This document shows, in pieces, positions 43,814-51,333 of a stretch of DNA of 64,000 nt (position 1 is the stretch's first letter; each line of letters begins with the position of its first letter). The stretch comes from Bacteroidota bacterium. Its GTDB lineage: Bacteria > Bacteroidota > Rhodothermia > Rhodothermales > Rubricoccaceae. The DNA is taken from the NCBI GenBank assembly GCA_039821555.1, contig JBCBNX010000017.1, forward strand, positions 16,866 through 80,865, written 5' to 3'. Under the pieces are notes generated by a model. The model was not told the DNA's origin, searched no databases, and saw only the letters and a program-made list of their open reading frames with translations. The position numbers and the translations under genes are program-made.

Positions 43814-44144
43814 GAGCCCATATACGGGAACGTCTATGTAGGCCGTGCACGGGCAGGCACGATGCGTTGCGTAGGACGGCGCCTACAGGTGCGAGACCGG
43901 CGCGGCTATTCACCGTTTGCGCACAGTCGCCGGAACAAAGCGGTTCCGGAAGCAATGGCACCGCTTCCATTGACGCATTGCGGCATCGGCCTCGTGCTCT
44001 GCATGTGAACATAGTGTTCTGGAAGCGATTTCGGGGATTTGAGACGTGAAACAGCCCGCCAACGCCCTCGTGGAAGCACACCGGAAGGCACTGTGGCCCA
44101 GGCTGCTAGTCTTCTTCTTCCATAAACACCAACCCGCTCTGACT
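43814..44144. other. Intergenic region with short inverted motifs
   Basis: No convincing gene. It contains nested short inverted segments around 43940-43975 (GGAAGC...GCTTCC and CAATGG...CCATTG) that could form a small cruciform or hairpin, and the upstream region of the zinc-ribbon gene. Confidence 0.4.
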
Positions 44145-44342
44145 ATGTCGATGCTGCCCTTCCATCTGATGGGTTCGTGGCTCGCCGACCTGTCTGGAAA
44201 GCTCCCGGCCCTCACTACCTCCGAGCACTGGCACCAGTGCCCCTACTGCGAGGCGACGACGCCTTGGCGCGTCAACGCGCTGCGCGGTGAATACCGCTGC
44301 CTCCGCTGTGGCGAAAACCCCCTCGACGGCCCTACCGTCTAG
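44145..44342 (+). CDS. Small zinc-ribbon protein
   Basis: A 65-residue protein (MSMLPFHLMGSWLADLSGKL). The C-terminal half has two Cys pairs, HWHQCPYCEATTPWRV and GEYRCLRCGENP, spaced as in a zinc ribbon of the rubredoxin/DksA-like kind. A longer frame from ATG 44046 is possible, but the N-terminal addition looks unlike protein. No family name is assigned. Confidence 0.55.
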   Translation: MSMLPFHLMGSWLADLSGKLPALTTSEHWHQCPYCEATTPWRVNALRGEYRCLRCGENPLDGPTV

Positions 44343-44397
44343 CCTCCTATCTGGTCCACCCGATCGTCGACCCCACCGACCTTTCATTTCCTACGCC

Positions 44398-44508
44398 ATG
44401 ATCTACACCTCCTATCTCGTCTACGCGCTCGTCGCGCCGAAGGAGCCCCCGAAGTCGGCTGCCGCGCCGAAATCTGACAAGGCTCCTGCGAAGCCGAAGC
44501 GCGCCTAG
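44398..44508 (+). CDS. Very small membrane-anchored Lys/Pro/Ala-rich peptide
   Basis: A 36-residue ORF: MIYTSYLVYALVAPKEPPKS with a short hydrophobic start and a tail rich in Ala, Pro and Lys (APAKPKRA). It lies 55 nt after the zinc-ribbon gene and is followed by a strong hairpin, which fits the end of a short operon. The evidence is only position and composition. Confidence 0.35.
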   Translation: MIYTSYLVYALVAPKEPPKSAAAPKSDKAPAKPKRA

Positions 44509-44552
44509 CACACCCCACCCCGGGCGGTATCCCACGCCCCCTCGCACACCAC

Positions 44553-44588
44553 CGCCGCTGGCCGGGCTCCTATGCCCGGCCAGCGGCG
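44553..44588 (+). terminator. 15-bp perfect hairpin
   Basis: CGCCGCTGGCCGGGC (44553-44567), loop TCCTAT, GCCCGGCCAGCGGCG (44574-44588). It is very stable but has no T-run behind it. It probably ends the small-ORF transcript and separates it from the amidase gene. Confidence 0.6.
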
Positions 44589-44630
44589 CTATGTTGAGGC
44601 GTGCTCCCCTCCAACGTGCTCCCCGTCTCA

Positions 44631-45365
44631 ATGCGGCTCGTCTTTGCGTTCCAAGTGGCCCTTCTGCTTACCGTAGCCGGGTGCACACCCGGGCCCGCCT
44701 TGCTCGACCCTCCCGAGCCCGCTTCTGTTGACCGGGCTGGATGGAATGCCGCGCCGACTCGCCCGATGGCCGACAACGGGCCGATCCGCCACGTGACGGT
44801 GCACCACACCTACACCGAGGTAGGCCCCGACGGTGAGGCGGCGCACGTGCACGCGATCCAGACCATGCACCAGGGCGGCGAACGGCAATGGGGCGATATC
44901 GCCTACCACTACCTCATCGGGCCTTCCGGAACGGTGTATGTCGGGCGCGACGAGGCGTTCGTCCCCGCGAGCGGCACCGTCTACCTCCCCGACGCGCTCC
45001 GCGATGCCGCCGGCCAGGACAGCCTCGGCGGCACGGCCATCACGACGCCGCCCGAGAAGGCCGGCACGCCGATGACGCCGCCGGGAGCCTCAGCCGGACA
45101 CGTCACGATCTCTGTCATCGGCAACTACGAGGAGGCGCTGCCGCCGCCCGCCCAGCGCACCGCGCTCGTGCGCCTCGTCGCAGACCGCCTGCATGCCCAC
45201 GGTTTGACTGTGGACGATGTGCGCTTCCACCGCGAGGTGGCGGTTGGGACCGCGTGTCCGGGCCAGGCGCTCTACGACTGGTTCCGAGGCCCGACGCGCA
45301 CGCACCCCGATCGCGGCGACGGGCTGAGGCAGGTCGAGGTCGCCCTCGCAGTGCTGCAGGATTGA
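44631..45365 (+). CDS. N-acetylmuramoyl-L-alanine amidase (Amidase_2), lipoprotein
   Basis: A 244-residue envelope protein. The start at 44631 gives a lipoprotein signal (MRLVFAFQVALLLTVAGC). The zinc-amidase/PGRP domain has IRHVTVHHTYTEV (first His ligand), QWGDIAYHYLIGPSGTVYVG, ISVIGNYEEALPPPAQRTAL and RFHREVAVGTACPGQALYDW (the second His and the Cys ligand). It would cleave the bond between N-acetylmuramic acid and the stem peptide, in cell-wall recycling or remodelling. Confidence 0.87.
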   Translation: MRLVFAFQVALLLTVAGCTPGPALLDPPEPASVDRAGWNAAPTRPMADNGPIRHVTVHHTYTEVGPDGEAAHVHAIQTMHQGGERQWGDIAYHYLIGPSGTVYVGRDEAFVPASGTVYLPDALRDAAGQDSLGGTAITTPPEKAGTPMTPPGASAGHVTISVIGNYEEALPPPAQRTALVRLVADRLHAHGLTVDDVRFHREVAVGTACPGQALYDWFRGPTRTHPDRGDGLRQVEVALAVLQD

Positions 45366-45423
45366 GGCTCGTCTGAGCAGCACCGTCGCAGAGGAAACCG
45401 AGACTGAGGTCCCTTGAATCTAT

Positions 45424-45447
45424 CTTGACATTACAAGTAGGAACAAG
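45424..45447 (+). promoter_or_regulatory. Candidate shared regulatory motif upstream of the YeeE genes
   Basis: CTTGACATTACAAGTAGGAA and the next four bases: 24 nt, 57 nt before the YeeE start. It matches 16 of 24 positions, ungapped, with the motif at 47788-47811, which lies 60 nt before the MBL-rhodanese gene. CTTG and CAAG inside it are inverted copies. Confidence 0.45.
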
Positions 45448-45504
45448 AAGGGATGCGGAGAGATTGGAGCGCTCCCTGTCGTTCCTCGCCTATTGTCACC
45501 GACC

Positions 45505-46065
45505 ATGCTTGACGCCCTCTTGCAGCCGTGGCCCTGGTATGTTGCCGGACCGCTCATCGGACTGATGGTGCCGCTGCTGCTGCTCGTCGGCGGACGCGCC
45601 TTCGGCGTCTCGGCCAACCTGCGCCACCTATGTGCGGCCACCCTCCCGACTCGCCTGCCGTTCCTGCGCTACGATTGGCGCGGGTCAGGCCTCTGGAACC
45701 TCACCTTCGCGCTCGGGATCGTTCTCGGCGGCGCGTTCGCGGCGACCGTGCTCGCTGACCCCGACCCCGTCAACCTCGCCGCGGCGACCGTCGCCCACCT
45801 CCGCTCGCTCGGCATCGAGGACCTGAGCGGTCTGGTGCCAGCGGAGCTGGTGAGCTGGCAGGCGCTCGGCACCGTGCCGGGCCTCCTCGTCATCGTGGGC
45901 GGCGGCTTCCTAGTGGGCTTCGGCGCGCGCTACGCAGGCGGCTGCACGAGCGGCCACGCCATCAGCGGCCTCGCCAACCTCCAGGTGCCCTCGCTCGTGG
46001 CCGTGCTGGGCTTCTTCGCCGGCGGCCTCCTGCTCACCTACGTCCTCCTCCCGATCCTGCTCTAG
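45505..46065 (+). CDS. YeeE/YedE family sulfur transporter, first half
   Basis: A 186-residue membrane protein with about five helices (MLDALLQPWPWYVAGPLIGL, VPGLLVIVGGGFLVGFGARY). The family cysteine is in ARYAGGCTSGHAISGLANLQ, matching the conserved Cys of YeeE (TsuA), a thiosulfate transporter in other bacteria. In many lineages the protein is split into two genes, as here. It is followed 4 nt later by the second half. Confidence 0.85.
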   Translation: MLDALLQPWPWYVAGPLIGLMVPLLLLVGGRAFGVSANLRHLCAATLPTRLPFLRYDWRGSGLWNLTFALGIVLGGAFAATVLADPDPVNLAAATVAHLRSLGIEDLSGLVPAELVSWQALGTVPGLLVIVGGGFLVGFGARYAGGCTSGHAISGLANLQVPSLVAVLGFFAGGLLLTYVLLPILL

Positions 46066-46069
46066 CTCG

Positions 46070-46630
46070 ATGTCTACCACCACGCTCCCCCGCCCGCCCC
46101 ACCTGCGCGCTCCCGAGCCCGATGCCTCAGGGCAGCATCCAGAAGCCTGTCTCGACACTCCGCAGGTCGCTTCACCGACGCCGGAGCGCCGTATCTCGCT
46201 CGGCGGCCTCGTCGTCTACCTCTTCCTCGGCGCGTTCTTTGGCGTCGTGCTCGTCAAGAGCGAGGTCGCCTCGTGGTTTCGCATCCAGGAGATGTTTCGC
46301 TTCGACAGCGTCCACATGTACGGCGTGATCGGCAGCGCGTTGGCCGTTGCCGCGCTGAGCTTGTACTTCATCCGGCGCGTGGGGGCGAAGACCTTCGGCG
46401 GGAAGCCCATCACCATCGACCAGAAGGCCTGGGGGCCGAGTCGCCTCCCCGGCGCACGCTACTGGATCGGCGGCACCCTGTTTGGCCTCGGATGGGGGCT
46501 CCTAGGCGCGTGCCCTGGCCCGATGTTCGCCCTCCTCGGCACCGGCCTCAGCGTGATCGTCGTGGCGCTCCTGAGCGCGATGGCAGGGACGTGGGCCTAT
46601 GCTGCGCTCCGCGACCGCCTACCCCACTGA
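46070..46630 (+). CDS. YeeE/YedE family sulfur transporter, second half
   Basis: A 186-residue protein with a 40-residue cytosolic lead and four membrane helices (GGLVVYLFLGAFFGVVLVKS, YGVIGSALAVAALSLYFIR). It has the paired conserved segment WGLLGACPGPMFALLGTG, whose Cys corresponds to the second transport cysteine. It completes the split YeeE transporter with the gene before it. The sulfur compound carried (thiosulfate or polysulfide) is inferred from the family. Confidence 0.85.
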   Translation: MSTTTLPRPPHLRAPEPDASGQHPEACLDTPQVASPTPERRISLGGLVVYLFLGAFFGVVLVKSEVASWFRIQEMFRFDSVHMYGVIGSALAVAALSLYFIRRVGAKTFGGKPITIDQKAWGPSRLPGARYWIGGTLFGLGWGLLGACPGPMFALLGTGLSVIVVALLSAMAGTWAYAALRDRLPH

Positions 46631-46653
46631 TCGGGTAGAGTTGGTCTACTGAA

Positions 46654-46753
46654 GCTCCCCCTGTTCCGCTCCCCCTGAAGGGTCGCGAAACTGTCCCCCT
46701 CGCGAGCGAGGGGGACAGCCCGAGGAGCGCAGGCGACGAAGGGCAGGGGGAGC
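46654..46753. repeat. Compound inverted repeat, REP- or MITE-like
   Basis: The outer arms GCTCCCCCTG (46654-46663) and CAGGGGGAGC (46744-46753) are inverted copies 80 nt apart. Inside them lies a 13-bp perfect hairpin, CTGTCCCCCTCGC (46691-46703), GA, GCGAGGGGGACAG (46706-46718). Internal GCTCCCCCTGAAGGG repeats part of the left arm. It also serves as a strong hairpin between convergent genes. Confidence 0.6.
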
Positions 46754-46838
46754 CGTCCTGCTGCAACGCACGACCGCTCCTCAAAGGTGGCGTTGCCTTG
46801 CCTTCCGTGGAAGATGGAAGCAGACTCCTGACCACGAA

Positions 46839-47654
46839 CTACTCCCTGCTTTCCTTGAACACTGGCTCGAACTCCTGGAGCGGCATTCCGGCGTGCTCGC
46901 TGGGCGCAGCCTCCGGGTCACGGGCGAGTTCGAGGTCGAAGCCGACGCGGTCGGCGCGGTAGGTACGGCGCTGGTAGTAGATCGGCCGGTCGGCTGTCGT
47001 GAAGCTCGTGCGCTCGACGAGCAGCAGCGGGGCGCCCTTAGGCACGCGCAGCGCCTCGGCTTCCTCGTCACGCGCCGCGACAGCCTCGATACGGACGCGT
47101 CCGCGCAGGACCGGGATGTCGTACTCCCGTTCGAGGATACCGTAGATCGTCTCCACGGCGAGGTCGTGCGGGTCGAGGAGTTGGGCGTAGAACGGCGGCA
47201 GCCACGTCCGGTCGAAAGCGATGGGCTTGTCGTTGCCCAGGCGTAGGCGGTCGAGGCGGATCACGGTAGCCCCCGCGTCGAGGCTGAGGCACACCGCGGC
47301 GGGCGGCGGGGCGGGGACGGCCCCCCAGTGGCGCACCTCGCTCGACGCCGTCAGTCCAGCGCGCTCCATATCCTGCGCAAAGTCGGTCAGCCGCACCAGC
47401 CCCTGCGGCACCAGCGGCGGCGCGACGAACGAGCCAAGCCCCTGCCGTCGGTAGATGCGCCCCTCGTTCTCCAGCGTCTGGAGCGCCCGCCGCACGGTGA
47501 TCCGGCTCACGCCGAACGCCTCGCCGATCTCGTGCTCGCTCGGAAGTTGATCGTGCGGCCCGGCCTCCCCCGCACGGATGCGCTCACGGAGCCAGTCCGA
47601 CACCTGCTCGTGGCGCGGGCGACCGGAGGTGAGCGGCGGGGGATCGAGGGACAT
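46839..47654 (-). CDS. GntR-family regulator with UTRA domain
   Basis: A 271-residue repressor-type regulator. The winged helix spans about residues 15-80 (QVSDWLRERIRAGEAGPHDQ, GVSRITVRRALQTLENEGRI, RRQGLGSFV), the classical GntR pattern. The UTRA effector domain spans about 100-260 (VIRLDRLRLGNDKPIAFDRT, YYQRRTYRADRVGFDLELAR). Effectors of this subfamily are often sugars or sugar phosphates. It sits between the two sulfur genes but faces away from them. An inverted repeat lies 27 nt before its start. Confidence 0.9.
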   Translation of the reverse strand: MSLDPPPLTSGRPRHEQVSDWLRERIRAGEAGPHDQLPSEHEIGEAFGVSRITVRRALQTLENEGRIYRRQGLGSFVAPPLVPQGLVRLTDFAQDMERAGLTASSEVRHWGAVPAPPPAAVCLSLDAGATVIRLDRLRLGNDKPIAFDRTWLPPFYAQLLDPHDLAVETIYGILEREYDIPVLRGRVRIEAVAARDEEAEALRVPKGAPLLLVERTSFTTADRPIYYQRRTYRADRVGFDLELARDPEAAPSEHAGMPLQEFEPVFKESRE

Positions 47655-47680
47655 AGAGCAGCGGGCGACGTTCGAGGCAA

Positions 47681-47699
47681 GGTACCGCAAACGGTAACC
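47681..47699 (-). promoter_or_regulatory. Candidate GntR operator
   Basis: GGTACCGCAAACGGTAACC: arms GGTACCG and CGGTAACC are inverted copies around CAAA, with one extra A. It starts 27 nt upstream of the GntR start codon, a usual place for autoregulation. Confidence 0.45.
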
Positions 47700-47787
47700 C
47701 TACCTGGAAACTGACGAGGAGCCCCTACACCATCGCCACGGTCCACCTGACAGCGCCACGCCGAGGCCTTCCATACCTTGGAACCAA

Positions 47788-47811
47788 CTTGTTATTACAA
47801 CATAGGACGAG
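47788..47811 (+). promoter_or_regulatory. Candidate shared regulatory motif upstream of the MBL-rhodanese gene
   Basis: CTTGTTATTACAACATAGGA plus four bases: matches the motif before the YeeE genes (45424-45447) at 16 of 24 positions at a similar distance from the start codon. It contains TTGT...ACAA inverted arms. Confidence 0.45.
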
Positions 47812-47871
47812 TAGATTCTTACCATCGGTCGTGCGTGTGCCGCGCGGCTCGTCCCCCAACCTCCTCAAGCC

Positions 47872-49329
47872 ATGCTGTTCCGTCAATACTTCGACCCCAA
47901 GCTCGCCCAGTACGCCTACCTCGTGGGCTGCCAGAAGTCGGGCGAGGCGCTCCTCATCGACCCCGAGCGCGACATCGACCGCTACATCGACGCGGCGGAG
48001 GCCGAGGGCCTGCGCATCGTGGCTGTCGCCGAGACGCACATCCACGCCGACTTCCTCTCGGGCGCGCGCGAGTTCGCCGAGCGCCTCGGCGTGAAGCTCT
48101 ACCTCTCCGCCGAGGGCGGCCCCGACTGGCAGAGCGCGTGGGCGAAGGACGGTGCCTACGACGTCACCTTGCTGCGCGACGGCGACGCGTTTACGGTCGG
48201 CCACATCGAGATCGTGGCCAGCCACACGCCGGGCCACACGCCCGAGCACATGAGCTACGTCATCATCGACCGCGGCTCGGGCGCGACCACACCCATCGGT
48301 GTCGCGACGGGCGACTTCGTGTTTGTGGGTGACCTCGGCCGGCCCGACCTGCTGGAGCAGGCGGCGGGCATGCACGGCGTCCAGGAAGACGCGGCGCGCA
48401 CGCTCTACCACTCCCTCGACACGTTCCGCGACTGGCCCGACTACGCCCAGATCTGGCCCGCCCACGGCGCGGGCTCGACGTGCGGCAAGGCACTCGGCGC
48501 GGTCCCGCAGAGCACCGTCGGCTACGAGTCCCTCTACAATGCCTCGCTCGGCGCGGCCGACGCGGGCGAGGACGCCTTCGTGGACGCCATCCTCAGCGGC
48601 CAGCCCGAGCCGCAGATGTACTTCGCACGCATGAAGCGCGACAACCGCGACGGCGTGCCCGTCCTCGGCGGACTGCCGCAGCCGCAGAAGCTCTCCGCTG
48701 CCGAGTTGAAGACCTACGTCGAGAAGGGCGAGGCCCTCGTGATCGACGCGCGGCTCGACCGCTCGGCGTTCATGGTGAGGCACATTCCTGGGTCGCTCTA
48801 CGCCCCGATGAACAAGAGCTTCAACACCGTCGTGGGCTCGCTCGTCGTGGACGAAACGACGCCGCTGCTGCTCATCGTGGACGCGGACGACATTGACGAG
48901 GCCGTGCGCGACCTCATCCGCATCGGCTACGACCACCTCGTCGCCTTCGCCGAGCCAAAGACGCTCGACCGCTACTTCGCCGAGGGCGGTGCGTCGGCCA
49001 TGATCCCCGAGATCGACTTCTCGGAGGTAGAGGCCCGCCGCGTCGAACCGGGCGTCACTGTCGTCGATGTCCGCTTCGCCGCGGAGTTCGCGAGCGGCCA
49101 CGTGCCGGGCGCGGTCAACGCCTCGTACACGCGCCTGCCCGAATACGCCGAGAGCCGCATCCCGGCAGGCCAGACGCTCCTCGTCCACTGTGCCTCGGGG
49201 GCCCGCGCTGCCGCTGGCGCCGCCTTCCTCGCCGCGCAAGGCCACCACGTGCGGTACGTCAACGACACGTTCGCGCGCTACGCTAAGATTGGCGCCCCCG
49301 TCACCGAAAACGCGACCGTTGCAGCGTAG
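47872..49329 (+). CDS. MBL-fold persulfide dioxygenase-like protein with two rhodanese domains
   Basis: A 485-residue protein. Residues about 1-250 are an ETHE1-like metallo-beta-lactamase fold with AVAETHIHADFLSGAREFAE (His-x-His-x-Asp), SHTPGHTPEHMSYVI (His) and GDFVFVGDLGRPDLLEQ (bridging Asp). The next rhodanese domain, about 270-375, lacks an active-site cysteine (IVDADDIDEAV at that place). The last, about 385-485, has LLVHCASGARAAAGAAFL with Cys. Such proteins oxidise or transfer persulfide sulfur. Start and length are as in the family. It lies after a probable operator and before a TauE-rhodanese gene. Confidence 0.9.
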   Translation: MLFRQYFDPKLAQYAYLVGCQKSGEALLIDPERDIDRYIDAAEAEGLRIVAVAETHIHADFLSGAREFAERLGVKLYLSAEGGPDWQSAWAKDGAYDVTLLRDGDAFTVGHIEIVASHTPGHTPEHMSYVIIDRGSGATTPIGVATGDFVFVGDLGRPDLLEQAAGMHGVQEDAARTLYHSLDTFRDWPDYAQIWPAHGAGSTCGKALGAVPQSTVGYESLYNASLGAADAGEDAFVDAILSGQPEPQMYFARMKRDNRDGVPVLGGLPQPQKLSAAELKTYVEKGEALVIDARLDRSAFMVRHIPGSLYAPMNKSFNTVVGSLVVDETTPLLLIVDADDIDEAVRDLIRIGYDHLVAFAEPKTLDRYFAEGGASAMIPEIDFSEVEARRVEPGVTVVDVRFAAEFASGHVPGAVNASYTRLPEYAESRIPAGQTLLVHCASGARAAAGAAFLAAQGHHVRYVNDTFARYAKIGAPVTENATVAA

Positions 49330-49448
49330 ACTCTGCGGTGCTTTTTCCAGTCCGCCTCGCCTTCCTCCCACGCAGACGCCCTGCGACGGGGACCTACCAC
49401 GGGGGCGCGGCAGGGTTGGATGTTCTCCTGATCCTTCCGTTTTAATCC

Positions 49449-50567
49449 ATGCTGTATGCCCTCCTCGGTGCCGTCGCGATCGGGCTCGTTCTCGGCTTGC
49501 TCGGCTCCGGCGGCTCCATCCTGACCGTGCCGGTGCTCGTCTACCTCGCAGGCGAGCCGGACAAGGTCGCCATTGCGGAGAGCCTCGCCATCGTCGGGGC
49601 CATTGCGGCGGTCGGGGCGATCCCGTATGCGCGGCAGAAGTCAGTGGACTGGCGCAGCGTGGGCTGGTTTGGCGTGCCGGGCATCCTCGGGACGTACCTG
49701 GGCGCGGCGTTCTCGGCCTACGTCTCCGGGCCGGTGCAGCTCGCGCTCTTCGCCGTCGTGATGCTGCTTGCGGCCGGGCTGATGCTGCGTGGCCGCAAGA
49801 AGGTCGAGGGCGTGCGTCCCCGGCAGGCCGCCTGGATCATCGTGATCGAAGGGCTGGCCGTCGGCGTGCTGACGGGCCTCGTGGGCGTCGGCGGCGGCTT
49901 CCTGATCGTGCCTGCGCTGGTGCTACTCGGCGGGCTCTCGATGCGCGTCGCCGTCGGGACGAGCCTACTCATCATCGCGGCCAAGAGCCTGGTCGGCTTC
50001 TGGAAGTATGTCGACGTGCTCGCCGCGGACGGGCTGGTGGTGGACTGGCGGCTCATCGGCGCGTTCGCCGCCATCGGCATCGTCGGGGCGACCGTCGGCA
50101 ACCGCATCAGCCAGCACGTCCCGCAGGCGATGCTGCGCCGAGGCTTCGCGATGTTCCTCCTCGTGATGGGCGTTGGCATTCTGGCGCGGGAGGCGCCGGC
50201 GGCGCTGGCCGGGACGCCTGAAAGCGTCGTCGCTACGGGCGTCGCTGACACGACGCAGGTCACGTTGAGCGAGCGCGCCTATGCCGCGCGCCACGACTCG
50301 ACGGCGCAGATCCTCGATGTGCGAACCGGGATGGAGATCGGGCGCGGACGCGTGGCGGGCGCGCAGCACGTGGACTACATGTTTCCGGGTTTTGCGGGGC
50401 GTGTTGCCGAACTGAGCCTCGATCCTGAGCGTCCGGTGTACCTCTACTGTGGCTCCGGCGCTCGCTCCGGCCGCGCGGCGCACGTCCTCCGGGACGCGGG
50501 CTACGAGGCCTACAACATCGGCGGCTTCCGCGCGCTCAGGGCCGCCGGGGTGCCAACCGAGGGATAG
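49449..50567 (+). CDS. TauE/SafE permease fused to a C-terminal rhodanese domain
   Basis: A 372-residue protein. Residues about 1-255 are a TauE/SafE-type permease with 7-8 helices in two repeats (LGLLGSGGSILTVPVLVYLA and GLVGVGGGFLIVPALVLLGG). The last 100 residues are a rhodanese domain (ILDVRTGMEIGRGRVAGAQH, VYLYCGSGARSGRAAHVLRD) with the active-site Cys. The permease family exports sulfite or related organosulfur anions. A rhodanese on the same chain suggests that sulfur is transferred at the membrane. It lies 119 nt behind the MBL-rhodanese gene. Confidence 0.9.
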   Translation: MLYALLGAVAIGLVLGLLGSGGSILTVPVLVYLAGEPDKVAIAESLAIVGAIAAVGAIPYARQKSVDWRSVGWFGVPGILGTYLGAAFSAYVSGPVQLALFAVVMLLAAGLMLRGRKKVEGVRPRQAAWIIVIEGLAVGVLTGLVGVGGGFLIVPALVLLGGLSMRVAVGTSLLIIAAKSLVGFWKYVDVLAADGLVVDWRLIGAFAAIGIVGATVGNRISQHVPQAMLRRGFAMFLLVMGVGILAREAPAALAGTPESVVATGVADTTQVTLSERAYAARHDSTAQILDVRTGMEIGRGRVAGAQHVDYMFPGFAGRVAELSLDPERPVYLYCGSGARSGRAAHVLRDAGYEAYNIGGFRALRAAGVPTEG

Positions 50568-51062
50568 CTAGTCCTGATCGCGGCTATCCACGCGGCACGT
50601 CGTGTTGATGCCGCCTCGCACCGTGTAGACCGTCTCGACGACGAGCCGCTGCGGGTTGCCGAGGTGCTCGGCGAGGTCGGCGTAGAGCAGCGCCGTGACG
50701 TCCTCCTGCGCCGCGCCCACATCGCGCCACGAGATGAGGTAGTACTTCAGGCTCTTGAGTTCGAGGATCCAGTCGCCGGGGACGTACTCGATGCGGACGC
50801 GCCCGCTGTCGGGGAGGCCGCTGAATGGGCAGAGCGCGGAGAATTCGCCGGGCTCCGTCTCGTAGACGACCACCTGCCGCGCGGCATGGCGGTAGGGTAG
50901 CCGGTCGATGGTCTGCTGCCGCGTCTCTGGCGGAAGGAAGGGGCGGACGTGCCCCTCGGGCTTGATGCCGAACTGCGCCATGTAGGCGAGCGCCTGCTCA
51001 GTATGGGCCGCAGCGCGCTCTCGCAGCGCGTGCAGGTCGGAAGGAGTCAGGTCGGGGGCCAT
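50568..51062 (-). CDS. queF: NADPH-dependent 7-cyano-7-deazaguanine reductase (preQ1 synthase)
   Basis: A 164-residue T-fold enzyme of queuosine synthesis that reduces preQ0 to preQ1. It has the catalytic Cys and Asp in EFSALCPFSGLPDSG and the QueF signature LELKSLKYYLISWRD. The His/Glu positions in NPQRLVVETVYTVRGGINTT are also visible. Length fits the short (YkvM-type) form. The start at 51062 is MAPDLTPSDLHALRE. It converges with the permease gene with no gap between stop codons. No preQ1 riboswitch was recognised upstream. Confidence 0.92.
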   Translation of the reverse strand: MAPDLTPSDLHALRERAAAHTEQALAYMAQFGIKPEGHVRPFLPPETRQQTIDRLPYRHAARQVVVYETEPGEFSALCPFSGLPDSGRVRIEYVPGDWILELKSLKYYLISWRDVGAAQEDVTALLYADLAEHLGNPQRLVVETVYTVRGGINTTCRVDSRDQD

Positions 51063-51333
51063 GGGACGGCGGGGAGAAGGGGAAGAACGGTGGGCGTGCT
51101 GGCACGATGTTGGCCGACGCTCCGTTTCGCAGCCTCGCCCTTTCGCAGGGTCTACATGCCCGAGCATCTACCTGCTGGCAACAGCGAACAGCATAGTATA
51201 TGTGCGAATTTATGTTCACTGAAACAGGTGATCCCGTAGGCTGGACTGATGCCCTATCCTTCTCATGAGCGTCCTGCCCGTCACCGCTGGTAGGGTTGCT
51301 TGCTTTCGGACCCTCCCACCTCGTCCCAGATTT

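Noticed and set aside
43814..44144. Coding frame from ATG 44046 joined to the zinc-ribbon gene
   Set aside because: The extra 33 residues are unlike the rest, and the ATG at 44145 gives a compact protein; the longer start cannot be fully excluded.
47725..49371. 548-codon open frame opposite the MBL-rhodanese gene
   Set aside because: The plus strand has the metal ligands and rhodanese cysteine; the minus frame is Arg/Val/Gly/Asp-rich shadow sequence.
50568..51333. preQ1 riboswitch upstream of queF
   Set aside because: No compact pseudoknot-like aptamer with the expected A-rich tail could be recognised between the start codon and the next gene.
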